The translations under genes and the position numbers were made by a program. Below the pieces are notes generated by a model, which was not told where the DNA came from, searched no databases, and saw nothing but the letters and a program-made list of their open reading frames with translations. From Ovis canadensis (taxonomy: Eukaryota; Chordata; Mammalia; Artiodactyla; Bovidae), in assembly GCF_042477335.2 (NCBI RefSeq), contig NC_091264.1, forward strand, positions 32,985,386 to 33,049,385: 64,000 nt of DNA, written 5' to 3'. The first letter of the stretch is position 1. Each line of letters begins with the position of its first letter. Shown one piece after another: positions 10,556 to 20,110 of this stretch.

Positions 10556-10738
10556 CCCCGCCCCCGTTAATCAGAGCCAGCGAGTGATGGCAGTGAGTGA
10601 GGGGCGGGAAGCTACTGTCTGATTGAACATTAGTCATGCTGCACGCTATAGTCTCTAATGAGAAAATTACTCCAAATTGCCCCAAGGGATGGTTGTGATT
10701 AAACTATTTGCCTTAACTTCCTTTGCTAAATTGAACGT
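10556..10738. promoter_or_regulatory. Candidate conserved non-coding element
   Basis: An AT-rich, repeat-free block next to GC-rich DNA, with homeodomain-type TAAT cores (ttaatcag, tctaatgag), a gtgattaaac word and a retained CpG in gctgcacgctatag. It has no coding frame. Regulatory function is inferred from texture only. Confidence 0.3.
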
Positions 10739-10770
10739 GTGTGTGTGTGCATGGACACACACACACACAC
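10736..10770. repeat. (GT)n-(AC)n hairpin-forming microsatellite
   Basis: A GT run (10736-10749) and an AC run (10755-10770) are separated by about five bases (catgga), so each strand can fold on itself. Confidence 0.8.
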
Positions 10771-11398
10771 TCACAGTCATCCCCACCTAAGCCGCTCACC
10801 CAAAGCCTTGGAACATAACTCTCCGTTCCAAGGTTTGGTTCAGCCTCAGAATTCCAGACGGTTTATTCCCAACCTGTTCACAGCTTGCCTTTCCCTGCTT
10901 CATTTTGAAGTCATCCAGGCCCTGAGGAAGGAGGGGGAGGCTGTCAGCAGAGCCATAGGAAGCCCTGTCAAGCTACCCACCCACCTTCCCAAGACTTTAA
11001 TTCTATATTCCCAAGGGGGCTCAGCTTCTATGGATGAATGTCTCCTGGGTGTCAGATGTCTGTCTTTTAAAAGGAGAATTGTTTTGCAGGCAACAATCTG
11101 GAACTCTTTTCAGATCCCTCTGTTTTCTCGGCTCTGAAACTCCACTTTTATTTGGACCTTCTTGCCTTGCCTGGGTTGGACCAAGCCATTCATACGCTGC
11201 CCCTGTTTGTGGTTACAGGTTTTTGAAGTGTATTTCAAGAGAGAACCAGAGCATACTATAAAACAAGGATTTGTAGGAACTGAAAAGCTTTTCTGCACAA
11301 GTTATAACATAAAAAAAGAACCCAGGTATCCGTGGTCTTGATTACTAGGACATTTTTGCCCCACATCCCCCCATGCCTCTTCCTTCATTATTTATTAA
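10771..11398. other. Unassigned DNA
   Basis: No recognisable gene or repeat. The frame at 10739-11137 begins inside the microsatellite and has no domain. Confidence 0.4.
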
Positions 11399-11594
11399 AA
11401 TTATTAAAAATTATTTATTTATTTGGTGAGTTGGGTCTTAGTTTCAGCACACGGGGTCTTTCATTGCAGCATATGGGTGCACAGGCTTAGTTGCCCCAAG
11501 GCATGTGGAATCTTAGTTCCCCTGCCAGGGACTGAACTCATGTTCCCTGCATTACAAGTCAGATTCTTAACCACTGGTCCACCAGGGAAGTCCT
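11399..11594 (-). mobile_element. CHR-type SINE
   Basis: The T/A-rich left end (ttatttatttatttgg) corresponds to the tail. The head at right reads ggtccaccagggaagtcc. The middle carries cacacggggtctttcattgc. Confidence 0.85.
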
Positions 11595-11695
11595 GCTGCT
11601 TCTTTAAATTCTGGCCAGACTTCAAGGTTTAGAACAAATGTTTCCTTCTCAGGGGCTCCTTTCTGACCATCACCTCAAACATACTTGGAAAAAAA

Positions 11696-11897
11696 AGTGA
11701 AAGTGTTAGTCGTTCATTCGTGTCCCACTCTTTGCTACCCCATTGACTGCAGCTCACCAGGCTCCTCTGTTCATGGAATTCTCCAGGCAAGCGTACTGGA
11801 GTGGTTAGCCATTTTCTTCTCCAGGGGATCTTCCCCACCCAGGGATCAAAAGCAGTGTCCTGTTTTGGGAGGCAGATTGTTTACCATCTGAGCCACC
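11696..11897 (-). mobile_element. Bov-tA SINE abutting a foldback
   Basis: A-unit text tcgttcattcgtgtcccac, then the reversed head through ccatctgagccacc. The usual terminal agggaagccc is missing, because the foldback at 11901 starts exactly there. Confidence 0.9.
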
Positions 11898-11900
11898 AAT

Positions 11901-12063
11901 TGAATCCTATCAACTTGAGAGAAATTGATGAGAGCCCAGGATTTGGGGTGCTTACGTATGATTACACCTCCAATTGATGAGAGCCCAGATTTGGGGGTGT
12001 AATTGTACTTAAGCACTCCCAGTTCTGGGCTCTCATCAATTTGTCTCAAGTTGGTAGGATTCA
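11901..12063. repeat. 163-bp foldback (inverted repeat)
   Basis: Two 71-bp arms, 11901-11971 and 11993-12063, are reverse complements at 61 of 71 positions, with a 21-bp spacer. The word aattgatgagagcccag occurs three times: in the left arm (11923-11939), in the spacer (11972-11988) and inverted in the right arm (12025-12041). It lies directly beside a Bov-tA that lacks its last bases. I recognise no named family. Confidence 0.85.
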
Positions 12064-12084
12064 GTGACCATTCATTCAGTCTCC

Positions 12085-12545
12085 TCTCAGTCAGCTTTTG
12101 CCACGTTATGCTACGTTAACAAACACCCACCATCCCAGTGGCTTACAGTAATAGCCTCCATGTCTGCTGCAGGTTGGCTCTGACACTGTCTATTCCTCTG
12201 GGATCCAGGCTGAAGGAGCAGCTTCTGTGTGAGACCTGCTCTTCTCACTGTGTGGGGGGTGGCAAGAGGGCACAGGGGACCCCCTTGTGGCTCTCACACT
12301 TTTGCTCAGATGTGGCACACACGACTCTCTCTACATCCTATTGGCCAAAGCCGGTCAGGAGCCTGATGGTCAGTGGAGTGGGGAAGAGCAATCCTATTGC
12401 CAGAAGGTTCGGTCTCAGCATCTCCACTCACGCGTGTGACATGTCCCGGGTGTGTATACAAACTGCCTTCAGGCTCACCAGCCAGAGCCGTTGGGTGTCT
12501 TTTCTTCTCACTCTGCCTTAAGGCTCTCAACATGTTCACTGGGGT
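12085..12545 (-). mobile_element. MLT1-type LTR (ERVL-MaLR), antisense
   Basis: Begins with cagcttttgccacgttatgc, taacaaacacccaccat and agtggcttacag, the reverse complement of the MLT1 3' end. A tcctattggccaaagc block lies near 12338. It carries no gene. Confidence 0.55.
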
Positions 12546-12757
12546 CTTGGCAGTCACCACGTCTAATAATTCTTTTTTTTTTTTTTAAGGCATACTGCAT
12601 GCAGCTTAATATCCTGGCAGCATAAGATTCTGTCAACAACTCTCTCCTCTTGGCTTCTAGAACAGAGATTTCCTATGGTGCTTTCTACTCAAGTCACCTT
12701 ATTTCATGTCTTTGGGTCCATCTTTACTTTTTTTTTTAAGAAAACATAGTTCATTTA

Positions 12758-13042
12758 AAAATATTTATTCATTTTGTTTTTGGCTGCACTGGATCTTCAT
12801 TGCTGTGTGTGGGTCTTCTCTAGCTGTGGCTAGCAGGGGCTGCTCTCCAGCCATGGTAGGCAGGCTTCCGGTTGCAGTGGTCGTGGGCCGTGGTATGCGG
12901 ACTGCACAGTTGCAGCTCGCCAGCTCTAGAGCACAGCCTCAGTAGCAGTGGCGCATGGGCTTAGCTGCTCTTCACCAGGGATCGAACTGGTGTCCCCTGA
13001 ATTGCAAGGAGGATTCTCAACCCCTGGACCACCAGAGAGGCC
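12758..13042 (-). mobile_element. CHR-1-type SINE
   Basis: Tail-derived attcattttgtttttggctg at left, cactggatcttcattgctg and gccagctctagagcacagcc in the body, head ctggaccaccagagaggccc at right. Confidence 0.85.
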
Positions 13043-13224
13043 CTTCTATCTATCTTTTCAATTCCTTTAAGTGTTGTGGTTCCCTTTGGGTTGGGAGTTC
13101 TCTTCCTCTGAGTTAATTTTAATTTCTCTTCTATTCTCTATGACCACAAACTTGTTTTCTCTGCTAAACTTGCCCCCCACCCCCACCCCTTTTCACAGCA
13201 GATTCCGTATGGCCACTCCTCCTT

Positions 13225-13640
13225 TGTAGCTTCTATCCAGGGTGGAATCTAGCTCCCCTTCCCCGAATCTGGGCTGCCCTTGGGGCTTGCTTTGATGGAT
13301 AGAATGTGACAGAGTTGACTGTGAGAGTTCTGGAGCCTAGGCTTTAAGAAAAGCCAGCTGCCACAAGAGGAAGCCAGTCCAGCCTGTTGGAGGATGAGAG
13401 GGGCTGAGAAGTGAGGTGCCCTGACTGAAAGCCAGTGCCCATTGCCAGGCTTACAAGTGAGGCCAGCTTGAATGTGCCAGCCCAACTGACCCTCCAGCTG
13501 AAGGCAGCCCAGCCAGTGAGCCCAGATCCAGGCAGCAAAGGAAGCATCCAGCTAACCCTCCAAATCCTGAGCAATAATGAATCTGTGCTGTTTTAAGTCA
13601 CTAAGTTTTGGGATGGTTTATGAGCGATAGATAACTGAAG
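13225..13640 (+). mobile_element. MLT1-type LTR (ERVL-MaLR)
   Basis: Blocks ccttccccgaatctgggctg, gatggatagaatgtgacag, tgttttaagtcactaagttt and gataactgaag occur in MLT1 order. Probable solo LTR; no internal viral gene is visible. Confidence 0.65.
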
Positions 13641-13687
13641 TATCCTATGTATCTGGAAGTGGTTAATGGCACCACCATCTCACCAGT

Positions 13688-13757
13688 CTGCTGCTGCTAC
13701 TGCTGCTAAGTCGCTTCAGTCGTGTCCGACTCTGTGCGACCCCATAGACGGCAGCTG
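13688..13757 (-). mobile_element. Bov-A2 fragment
   Basis: The microsatellite end tgctgctactgctgctaag continues into ttcagtcgtgtccgactctg and breaks off at agacggcagct. Confidence 0.85.
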
Positions 13758-13872
13758 GGAGTCACCCCTTGCTCCTCCCTCCTCCTTAGCCCCACAGTCT
13801 GGTAAATCAACAAGTCTTAGCAAAGTGATCTGAGGGAGGAATGGGGAGTTGTCATTCAATTGGGTATTTGTT

Positions 13873-14175
13873 GATCAGTCACTAAGTTTGTGTCCAGCTC
13901 TTTGTGAACTCATGGACCGAAGCACTCCAGGCTTCCCTGTTCTTCATTGTCTCCCAGAGTTTGCTCAAACTCATGTCCATTGAATCAGTGATGCCATCTA
14001 ACTATCTCATCGTTTGTCTCCCCCCTTTTCTCCTGCCTTCAATCTTTCCCAGCATCAGGGTCTTTTCCAATAGGTTGGCTCTTCACGTCAGGTGGCCAAA
14101 AGTATTGGAATTTCAGCATTAGTCCTTCCAATGAATATTCAGGGTTGATTTCCTTTAGGATTGACTGGTTGATCA
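13873..14175 (-). mobile_element. BovB LINE 3' fragment
   Basis: Reverse complement of the BovB 3' region: tcactaagtttgtgtccagc to aggattgactggttgatc. It shares its inner part with the sense copy at 14468-14887, so the two form a large inverted repeat. Confidence 0.85.
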
Positions 14176-14194
14176 ATGGGTATAGAGCTTTAGT

Positions 14195-14320
14195 TTTTCA
14201 AGAAGAAAAAGTTCTGGAGATGTGTTGTACAATAATGTACACTGCACCAGTACTGAACTGCACACGAAAAATACCTAAGACAGCAAATTTTATACGCCTA
14301 TGTTACCACATAAAAAAAGT
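14195..14320 (+). mobile_element. Old L1 3' end
   Basis: Sense L1M terminus: aaaaagttctggagatgtgt, tactgaactgcacacgaaaa, acagcaaattttatacg, then a short A-rich end. Confidence 0.6.
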
Positions 14321-14467
14321 GACTTAAGCGCCTCCTGATCCTGCCCCCTGCTCAGTCTTCACCCACCACCCTGTTTTCTTTCTGAGATGCAGCTCTGGTC
14401 CTCACACTTGTTTGAAAACCCAGAATCTCTCCCACTGCCTTCAGGGGAAAATCCAAACTCTGTACCA

Positions 14468-14887
14468 GGAAATCAACCCTGAATATTCGTTGGAAGGACT
14501 GCTGCTGAAGTGGAAGTGAAAGTCAAGTCACTCAGTCGTGTCCGACTCTTTGTGACGCTGTGGACTGTAGCCCACCAGGCTCCTCCGTCCATGGGATTCT
14601 CCAGGCAAGAATACTGGAGTGGGGTGCTATTTCCTTCTCCAAGGCTCCAATACTTTGGCCACCTGGTTCGAAGAACCAACTCATTGGAAAAGACCCTGAT
14701 GCTGGGAGAGATTGAAGGCAAAAGGAGGAGCGGGTGGCAGAAGATGAGATAGTTAAATAGTATCACTGACTCAATGGACATGATTTTGAGCAAACTCTGG
14801 GAGACAGTGAAAGACAGAGGAGTCTGGCATGCTGCAGCCCATGGGGTTGCAGGGAGTTGGACATGACTTAGCAGCTGAACAACACCA
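14468..14887 (+). mobile_element. BovB LINE 3' fragment, split by a SINE unit
   Basis: Sense BovB begins at gaaatcaaccctgaatattc, breaks at 14513, and resumes at 14646 with ctccaatactttggccacct to gacttagcagctgaacaaca. The break is filled by a Bov-A unit. Confidence 0.85.
14513..14643 (-). mobile_element. Bov-A unit inserted in BovB
   Basis: Single A unit: tcactcagtcgtgtccgact to ggggtgctatttccttctcc. The flanking duplication is not clear. Confidence 0.8.
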
Positions 14888-15004
14888 CCTATCCACCCTT
14901 GTGTCCATCAGCTTCTGCTCTGACTAATGTTCTTCCTCTGTCTCTGTGTGTTTCAGCCCCTTTCTTGCCTCCATGTCTCCAAGCCCTTGCAAAAGAAATT
15001 CTTT

Positions 15005-15128
15005 TTTTTTTTTGGCCATGCCTTGAGGCATGTGAGATCTTAGTTCCTCTGACTGAGGATGGAACTCATACCTCCAGTGGTGGAAGTATGGAATCTTAAC
15101 CACTGGACTTGTAGGGAAGTTCCTACAT
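15005..15128 (-). mobile_element. CHR-2-type SINE with 12-bp duplication
   Basis: Poly(T) left end, then ggccatgccttgaggcatgt and head aaccactggacttgtagg. Perfect TSD aagaaattcttt at 14993-15004 and 15129-15140. Confidence 0.92.
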
Positions 15129-15180
15129 AAGAAATTCTTTCTACTGGAATATCCCCACTGCTTCCTTTGTTTTCTTTGCA

Positions 15181-15345
15181 TTAAAATTATTGGAGTATGG
15201 TTGATTTAGTTGATATAATGTTGTGTTAGTTCCTGCTACACAGCAAAGTGAATCAGTTATATCTATATCCACCCTTTCTCACTGTTTTTTATTCAACATT
15301 GGCAACATCCACTGGGTTTTCAAAGGTTCCTATTTTTTAATACAA
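15181..15345 (-). mobile_element. L1 3' end fragment
   Basis: Reverse complement of the artiodactyl L1 3' UTR: tattggagtatggttgattt, tgctacacagcaaagtgaat, then diverged text. Confidence 0.7.
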
Positions 15346-15440
15346 TTTAACCAATATTTTCAAACCCTTATTTTTTTCCTTCATTCCTAATAATTGGCCT
15401 ACTGATTTTAATTCTGAAAATCTAACCCCAATAATAATCG

Positions 15441-15611
15441 TTAGTGTTCACTTGCTTAGTCATGTCCCACTCCTTGCAACCCCAGGAACTGTAGCATGCC
15501 AGGCTTCCCAGTCCTTCACTATCTCCCGGAGTTTGCTCAAATTCAAGTCCATTGAGTCAGTGATACTAGCTAACCATCTCATCCTCTGCCTCCCCCTTCT
15601 CCTTTTGCCAA
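15441..15611 (-). mobile_element. BovB LINE 3' fragment
   Basis: Text cttgcttagtcatgtcccac, ttcactatctcccggagttt and tgagtcagtgatactagc is antisense BovB. It is truncated on its 5' side. Confidence 0.8.
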
Positions 15612-15769
15612 AAATAACACCAGTGCCAAACGATCAACATACGCTTTGGGGATAATGGTTGGGAGTGGATGAGAGGGCAGGGCAGTGGACACCAAGGTTT
15701 ATTGTGACAAGCCTTTCCTATCACAGGAGACCAACCCCTGAGCACATTTTGTCATCTGCAGTATCTACT

Positions 15770-15890
15770 AAGTGATGGTATAGTGCTGGACACTTTCTGT
15801 CAATATCTCTAATCCTTGCCACTCTTCCATAAAGCAAGAGGTGTTTATTTCTATCCCTAGATGAGGAAATTGAGGAGCAGGTAGAAAAGG
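15770..15890 (+). mobile_element. MIR SINE fragment
   Basis: The blocks ctctaatccttgccactctt and ctagatgaggaaattgagga match the MIR body and core order. Confidence 0.5.
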
Positions 15891-15894
15891 TATT

Positions 15895-16500
15895 TGAAAA
15901 AATTGACTTTTAATAGAAGTATAACATACATATAGAGAACACATTCTATGGAGAGAGTTCTGCCTCCAAAACTGGGAGATGAGATCAGTTGACACTCATG
16001 TGCTTCCAGATATCAAGTAGCATGCTGCTGCTGCTGCTGCTGCTAAGTCACTTCAATCATGTCCGACTCTGTGTGACCCCATAGACAGCAGCCCACCAGG
16101 CTCCCCCGTCCCTGGGATTCTCCAGGCAAGAACACTGAAGGTTGCCATTTCCTTCTCCAATGCATGAAAGTGAAAAGTCAAAGTGAAGTCGCTCAGTAGT
16201 GTCCGACTCTTAGCGACCCCATGGACTGCAGCCTACCAGGCTCCTCTGTCCATGGGATTTTCCAGGCAAGAGGACTGGAGTGAGGTGCCATTGCCTTCTC
16301 CGAAGTAGCATGCTACTTGTCTAAAAATAACTGAGTCACTAGACTTGATTGAAAATCTTGATAGATTAGCACAAAGTGAACACCTCTGATGACCACCACC
16401 CAGAAGATGTGGAACATCACCAGTGCCCCAGGAATGCCCCCTCATGCCCCTTCTGGACACTGCCCCACCCTCCTTCCCCAAGCTAATCATCATCCTGGCT
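15895..16500 (-). mobile_element. Old L1 fragment interrupted by Bov-A2
   Basis: Left part: ttaatagaagtataacatac and tatagagaacaca. After the Bov-A2 it resumes near 16313 and runs to caagctaatcatcatcctgg, again in antisense L1M order. Confidence 0.5.
16027..16302 (-). mobile_element. Bov-A2 SINE with 12-bp duplication
   Basis: Starts with (CTG)n, then two A units joined at caatgcatgaaagtg. Perfect TSD aagtagcatgct at 16015-16026 and 16303-16314. Confidence 0.95.
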
Positions 16501-16546
16501 TCTAACAAACAGGTGAGGCAGTTTGCCTGAAGTTACATCTTGGGTG

Positions 16547-16760
16547 GGCTTTCCTGGTGGCTCAGTGATAAAGAATCTGCCTGCCAAAGCAGGAGACAAG
16601 GGTCGGATCCCTGAGTAAGGAAGATGCCTTGGAGAAGGAAATGCCAACCCACTCCAATTCTTGCCTGGGAAATCCCATGGACAAAGGAGCCTGGTGGACT
16701 ACAGTCCATGGGGTCGCAAAGGAGTTGGACACAACTTAGCGACTTAACAGCAACAATAAC
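16547..16760 (+). mobile_element. Bov-tA SINE
   Basis: Full head and A unit ending cttagcgacttaacagc with an aacaataac tail. Flanks acatcttgggt and acattctgggt form an imperfect duplication. Confidence 0.93.
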
Positions 16761-17691
16761 ACATTCTGGGTAAAGGGACTGATGCTTTCTCTACCACTGG
16801 AATATGAGCCCCTAGAAAGGGTAGTGTTTCTCTGAAGGCAGTGACAGGAGAGCTGGGGCTGACTTCATAATTTGCCTCTGTCCTGGCCCTGACTTCACTA
16901 AGGGTAGGCTGGACATCTGTGTGTCTGGGGCTATGCATTCTCAGTAAATGGAGAAAAGGCCTTTAAAGGAACCAATTCTCTTTGTATCTATCTCAGCCAG
17001 GCCTTAAGGCATGTGGATGCATTCATACACACACACACACCCCCTTCTCCCCATGATCCATCTACCATTTAAAGTCTGGTTATAACTGCAAGCTTCCTAA
17101 TAAATCTCCCATCTCTCCCAGAAAGCTGTTGTGAATTCGGTGGAAGGAAAGCTTTTAAAGTGACCCTCCATTTAAGCCTGGTGTCAAAGCCTTGTGTGTT
17201 TTCCTTCCTTTTCTTAACTGGAAGGTTATGTGTTTCTTAGCTACTGGTCAGACTGGATGAGACTGCCAAAAAGCTTTCAGGGAATTTCCTCACCATGTAA
17301 CAAATTTATGAGTCATATGAGAAACTGGGAAATGCTTCAACCAGCTGCCTCTCATTGACTCTGAGCCTCCTTTTTTTTTTTACAACACCTTGGTGCTGGG
17401 GCCTTGGATGGAGCCAGCAGAAAGGTTTATTATAACTGCGAAGGGCCTGACATTGCCTGGGAAGAAGCTGTCTTGGTCTCTCTTTTCCTCTCCATCTCTT
17501 CTCCTCCCCAGCAGAAAGTTCTGTGAAATTGCTCAAGCACTGAAAGGTCAAAAATTGTTCTCCAAAGGACTGGCAGATGGATGGGCGGCTGGCTGGGTGG
17601 GCAAAAGCAGGTTTGGGGCTTTAGCTTCCATCTCTGCCTAGCTAACCAACGGGAACCTCAAACTCAATGTGTCTGAAGCTGAGCTGTTGTG
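16761..17691. other. Unassigned DNA
   Basis: No gene recognised. It holds a short (CA)n at 17028-17040 and a T11 run near 17371. Confidence 0.4.
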
Positions 17692-17703
17692 TCCTCATCT
17701 GTA

Positions 17704-17919
17704 TGGGCTTCCCTGGTGGATCAGTGGGTGAAGAATCTGCCTGCTAATGCAGGAGGTGAGGGTTCTATCCTTGGGTTGGGAAGATCCCCTGGAGAAGGAA
17801 ATTGCAACCCACTCCAGTATTCTTTCCTGGGGAATCCCATAGACAGCAGAGTCTGGTGAGCTACGGTCCATGGAGTCGCGAAAGAGTTGGACATGACTTA
17901 GCGACTAAATGACAACAAC
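17704..17919 (+). mobile_element. Bov-tA SINE with 12-bp duplication
   Basis: Head gggcttccctggtggatcag, A unit to gacttagcgactaaatgac. TSD tcctcatctgta (17692-17703) and tcctcacctgta (17920-17931), one mismatch. Confidence 0.93.
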
Positions 17920-18057
17920 TCCTCACCTGTACTTCCCTCCTTGTCTTAGAGAATGCGAATGTCATCTGTGCCAGACTATATTTTCCAAAGATGATTGCAG
18001 TGATATCACATTCCATGTGTTCATCTGCAGTGTGATCTTCATTAAGAAGTAGAGTTA

Positions 18058-18160
18058 GAGACTTCCCTAATGGTCCAGAGATTAAGACTCTGTGCTGCCA
18101 ATGCAGGAAGGGCGGGTTTGATCCCTGGCTGGGAGTCACACATGCTGCCTGCCTCCCAAG
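18058..18160 (+). mobile_element. CHR-2-type SINE, truncated
   Basis: Head agacttccctaatggtccag with B-box-like gggtttgatccctggctggg. It lacks a clear A-tail. Confidence 0.75.
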
Positions 18161-18336
18161 AAACTACAGTTAATTTTTCACCTGCTTGAAATGGACCAGG
18201 CCCTGTGACCCCTTTGAGTAATAGAATAGGGTGGGAGGGACAGTGTGCCAGTTTGGGATAGAGCCGTTAATTAGCCCACAACCAATGGAAGGGAGCTGCC
18301 ATGTAAGAAGTGTGACTCCCCAGGGTCTACCATGCT

Positions 18337-18413
18337 CTGTGTGTGTGTGTGTGTGTATGTGTGTGTGTGTGTGTGTGTATGTGTGAGAGAGAAATAGACA
18401 GACAGACAGACAG
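18337..18413. repeat. (GT)n and (GACA)n compound microsatellite
   Basis: GT units with two TA interruptions (18337-18385), then GAGA, then four GACA units (18397-18413). Confidence 0.9.
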
Positions 18414-18654
18414 CCCAAGAAGAGGTCAGCATGAGTGAAGCAGCCATCTGAGATGTGGTGCCATTTCCCAGCCTCCCAGCTGGACTGCATGGAGCAGAGA
18501 CAAACCACCCAACCAGCTTTTTCCTAATTCCTGACTCACAAACCCACAAGCAACACAAGTGGTTGTTTCATGCCACTGAGATTTGGGGTTGTTTGTCTCA
18601 TAGCAGTGGGTAGCTGAGACACCCTCTTCCCAATTGCCAGACCTAAGGCTCCTC

Positions 18655-19240
18655 ACTCGTTCTTGACTTTGCTCTTTCTCTCACGATCACATCCAGTCTG
18701 TATGCATGTCCTGCTGCATCTGTCTTTAGACTGCATCCAGCATCCGACCATTTTGCATTGCTTCCCCCGCTGTCACTCAGCCCTGTCAGCACCTTCATTT
18801 CTCTCCCGGGTTACTGCAGCAGCCTCCTAGGTGCTCCCTTCCATCCACTCTCTGCAGAGCCACCCAGGGATCCTGAAAAGGCCAAGCTGGATCTTGTTAG
18901 ACCCGGTGGCTCCTCAGCTCCGGGACCCTCCAAGGGCGCCACCCTGCTCTGGCCCCTGTACCTCTGACCTCATTTCCTAGTTCCCTCCTTTGCTCTCTCT
19001 GGCCCGGACACACTGACTTCCCTGTGGCTCCTCCGCCGGCTTCAGGCCCTGCATTTCTGGCTCCTGTTTGCTGGGATGCTCTTTCTCAGAGGGCTACATG
19101 GCTTGCACGCTCACCTCCGCACAATCTGGATTCAGTTGGCACCACTGAAGCCCTTCTCTTGCTGCACCCACCCCACTCCGGGCACATCCAGTCCATGCCC
19201 CTTGCTTGCTGCTCCGGATGCCTTTCCATAACAGGCACCA
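18655..19240 (+). mobile_element. Ancient L1M 3' UTR-like remnant
   Basis: The order actgcagcagcctcctaggt, cttccatccactctctgcag, ccctgtacctctgacctcat and ctctggcccggacacactga resembles L1M 3' UTRs. It is highly diverged. Open frames in it (19024-19404) are by-products. Confidence 0.45.
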
Positions 19241-19394
19241 GCCAAGGGGGCCACACTGTCCAGCTGTTTAGTCCTTGCCCCTCATTCACTGCAGTGTGGA
19301 TTCCATGGGGGCGGGGCTTGGTCAGCTTTGCCCACAGACATAAAGAACCACGCTGGCCACACCGGAGGAGCTCAACAACCTCTTGCAACCTCCC

Positions 19395-19530
19395 CTCTCT
19401 CTGAGCCTCAGACTCTGGACTCCAAAATGAGGGAGATTATTGTCACTTTCAGGGGGTTGTGAAGACTAAATAATAACACTTACAACATGTGGCATCGAAC
19501 CTGGAGCAGAGCAGTGCTTGGTAAACCTGA
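19395..19530 (-). mobile_element. MIR SINE fragment
   Basis: Antisense MIR: gagcctcagactctggactc, ccaaaatgagggag, ggttgtgaagactaaataat, agcagtgcttggtaaac. Confidence 0.5.
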
Positions 19531-19559
19531 GGGTCTTTCCCGTACACCCACTCACTTCT

Positions 19560-19800
19560 AGCAACTGGCTACTTGGAGAATCTATTCTGGAAAGTCTGGG
19601 GACAAATTATATAGATTGTATATATCAGTTATATACATAAATAGAATTATATAATGCAGAAAATATTAACATATTAAAATATAATGTATTTTAAAATTAT
19701 ATATGTATTTTATTCTTTATAAAAGGACATGGGTAAAATCCCACCTATTTCTAGTAAATGATCCTGGCTCTATCTAACATTTTGTCTTGCATTGTAGTTT
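19560..19800. other. AT-rich stretch
   Basis: Low-complexity TATA/ATAT words between 19610 and 19720. No gene. Confidence 0.5.
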
Positions 19801-19849
19801 TTGTCTTTTTTTGGAGTTATTTATTTAAAATTTCATTTATTTTTACATT

Positions 19850-20110
19850 TTTAAAGAAATTGCAGTATAGTGGATTACACTGTCATGTTAATTTCTGCTG
19901 TGCAGCAAAGTGATTCATTTATACATATATATGCATTCTTTTTCATATTTTTTCCATTATAGTTTATCCTAGGATATTGAATATAGTTTCCTATGCTACA
20001 TAGTAGGACCTTGTTGTCTATCCATTCTTTATGTAACAGTTTGCATCTGCTAATCCCTAACTCCCAACACATCCCTCCTCCTGTGTTTTTGGTCTTTATC
20101 CCCTTCCAGA
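19850..20110 (-). mobile_element. L1 3' end fragment
   Basis: Antisense L1: ttgcagtatagtggattaca, tgctgtgcagcaaagtgatt, atcctaggatattgaatata, tagtaggaccttgttgtcta. The frames at 19875-20208 are inside it. Confidence 0.75.

Larger units (their letters stand above)
17965..18625 (+). mobile_element. MLT1-type LTR, interrupted
   Basis: The LTR start gactatattttccaaagatg and gcagtgtgatcttc is followed by a CHR SINE. It then continues with gagtaatagaatagggtg, expands into a (GT)n/(GACA)n block, and ends with catgccactgagatttgggg and tagctgagac. A probable solo LTR without viral genes. Confidence 0.6.

Noticed and set aside
10143..10622. 159-codon Gly/Lys/Arg-rich frame
   Set aside because: Produced by a purine-rich tract followed by a pyrimidine tract. 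No domain.
18755..19404. Proline- and serine-rich frames resembling an exon cluster
   Set aside because: The DNA order matches an old L1M-type 3' UTR better than coding sequence, and frames occur on both strands.
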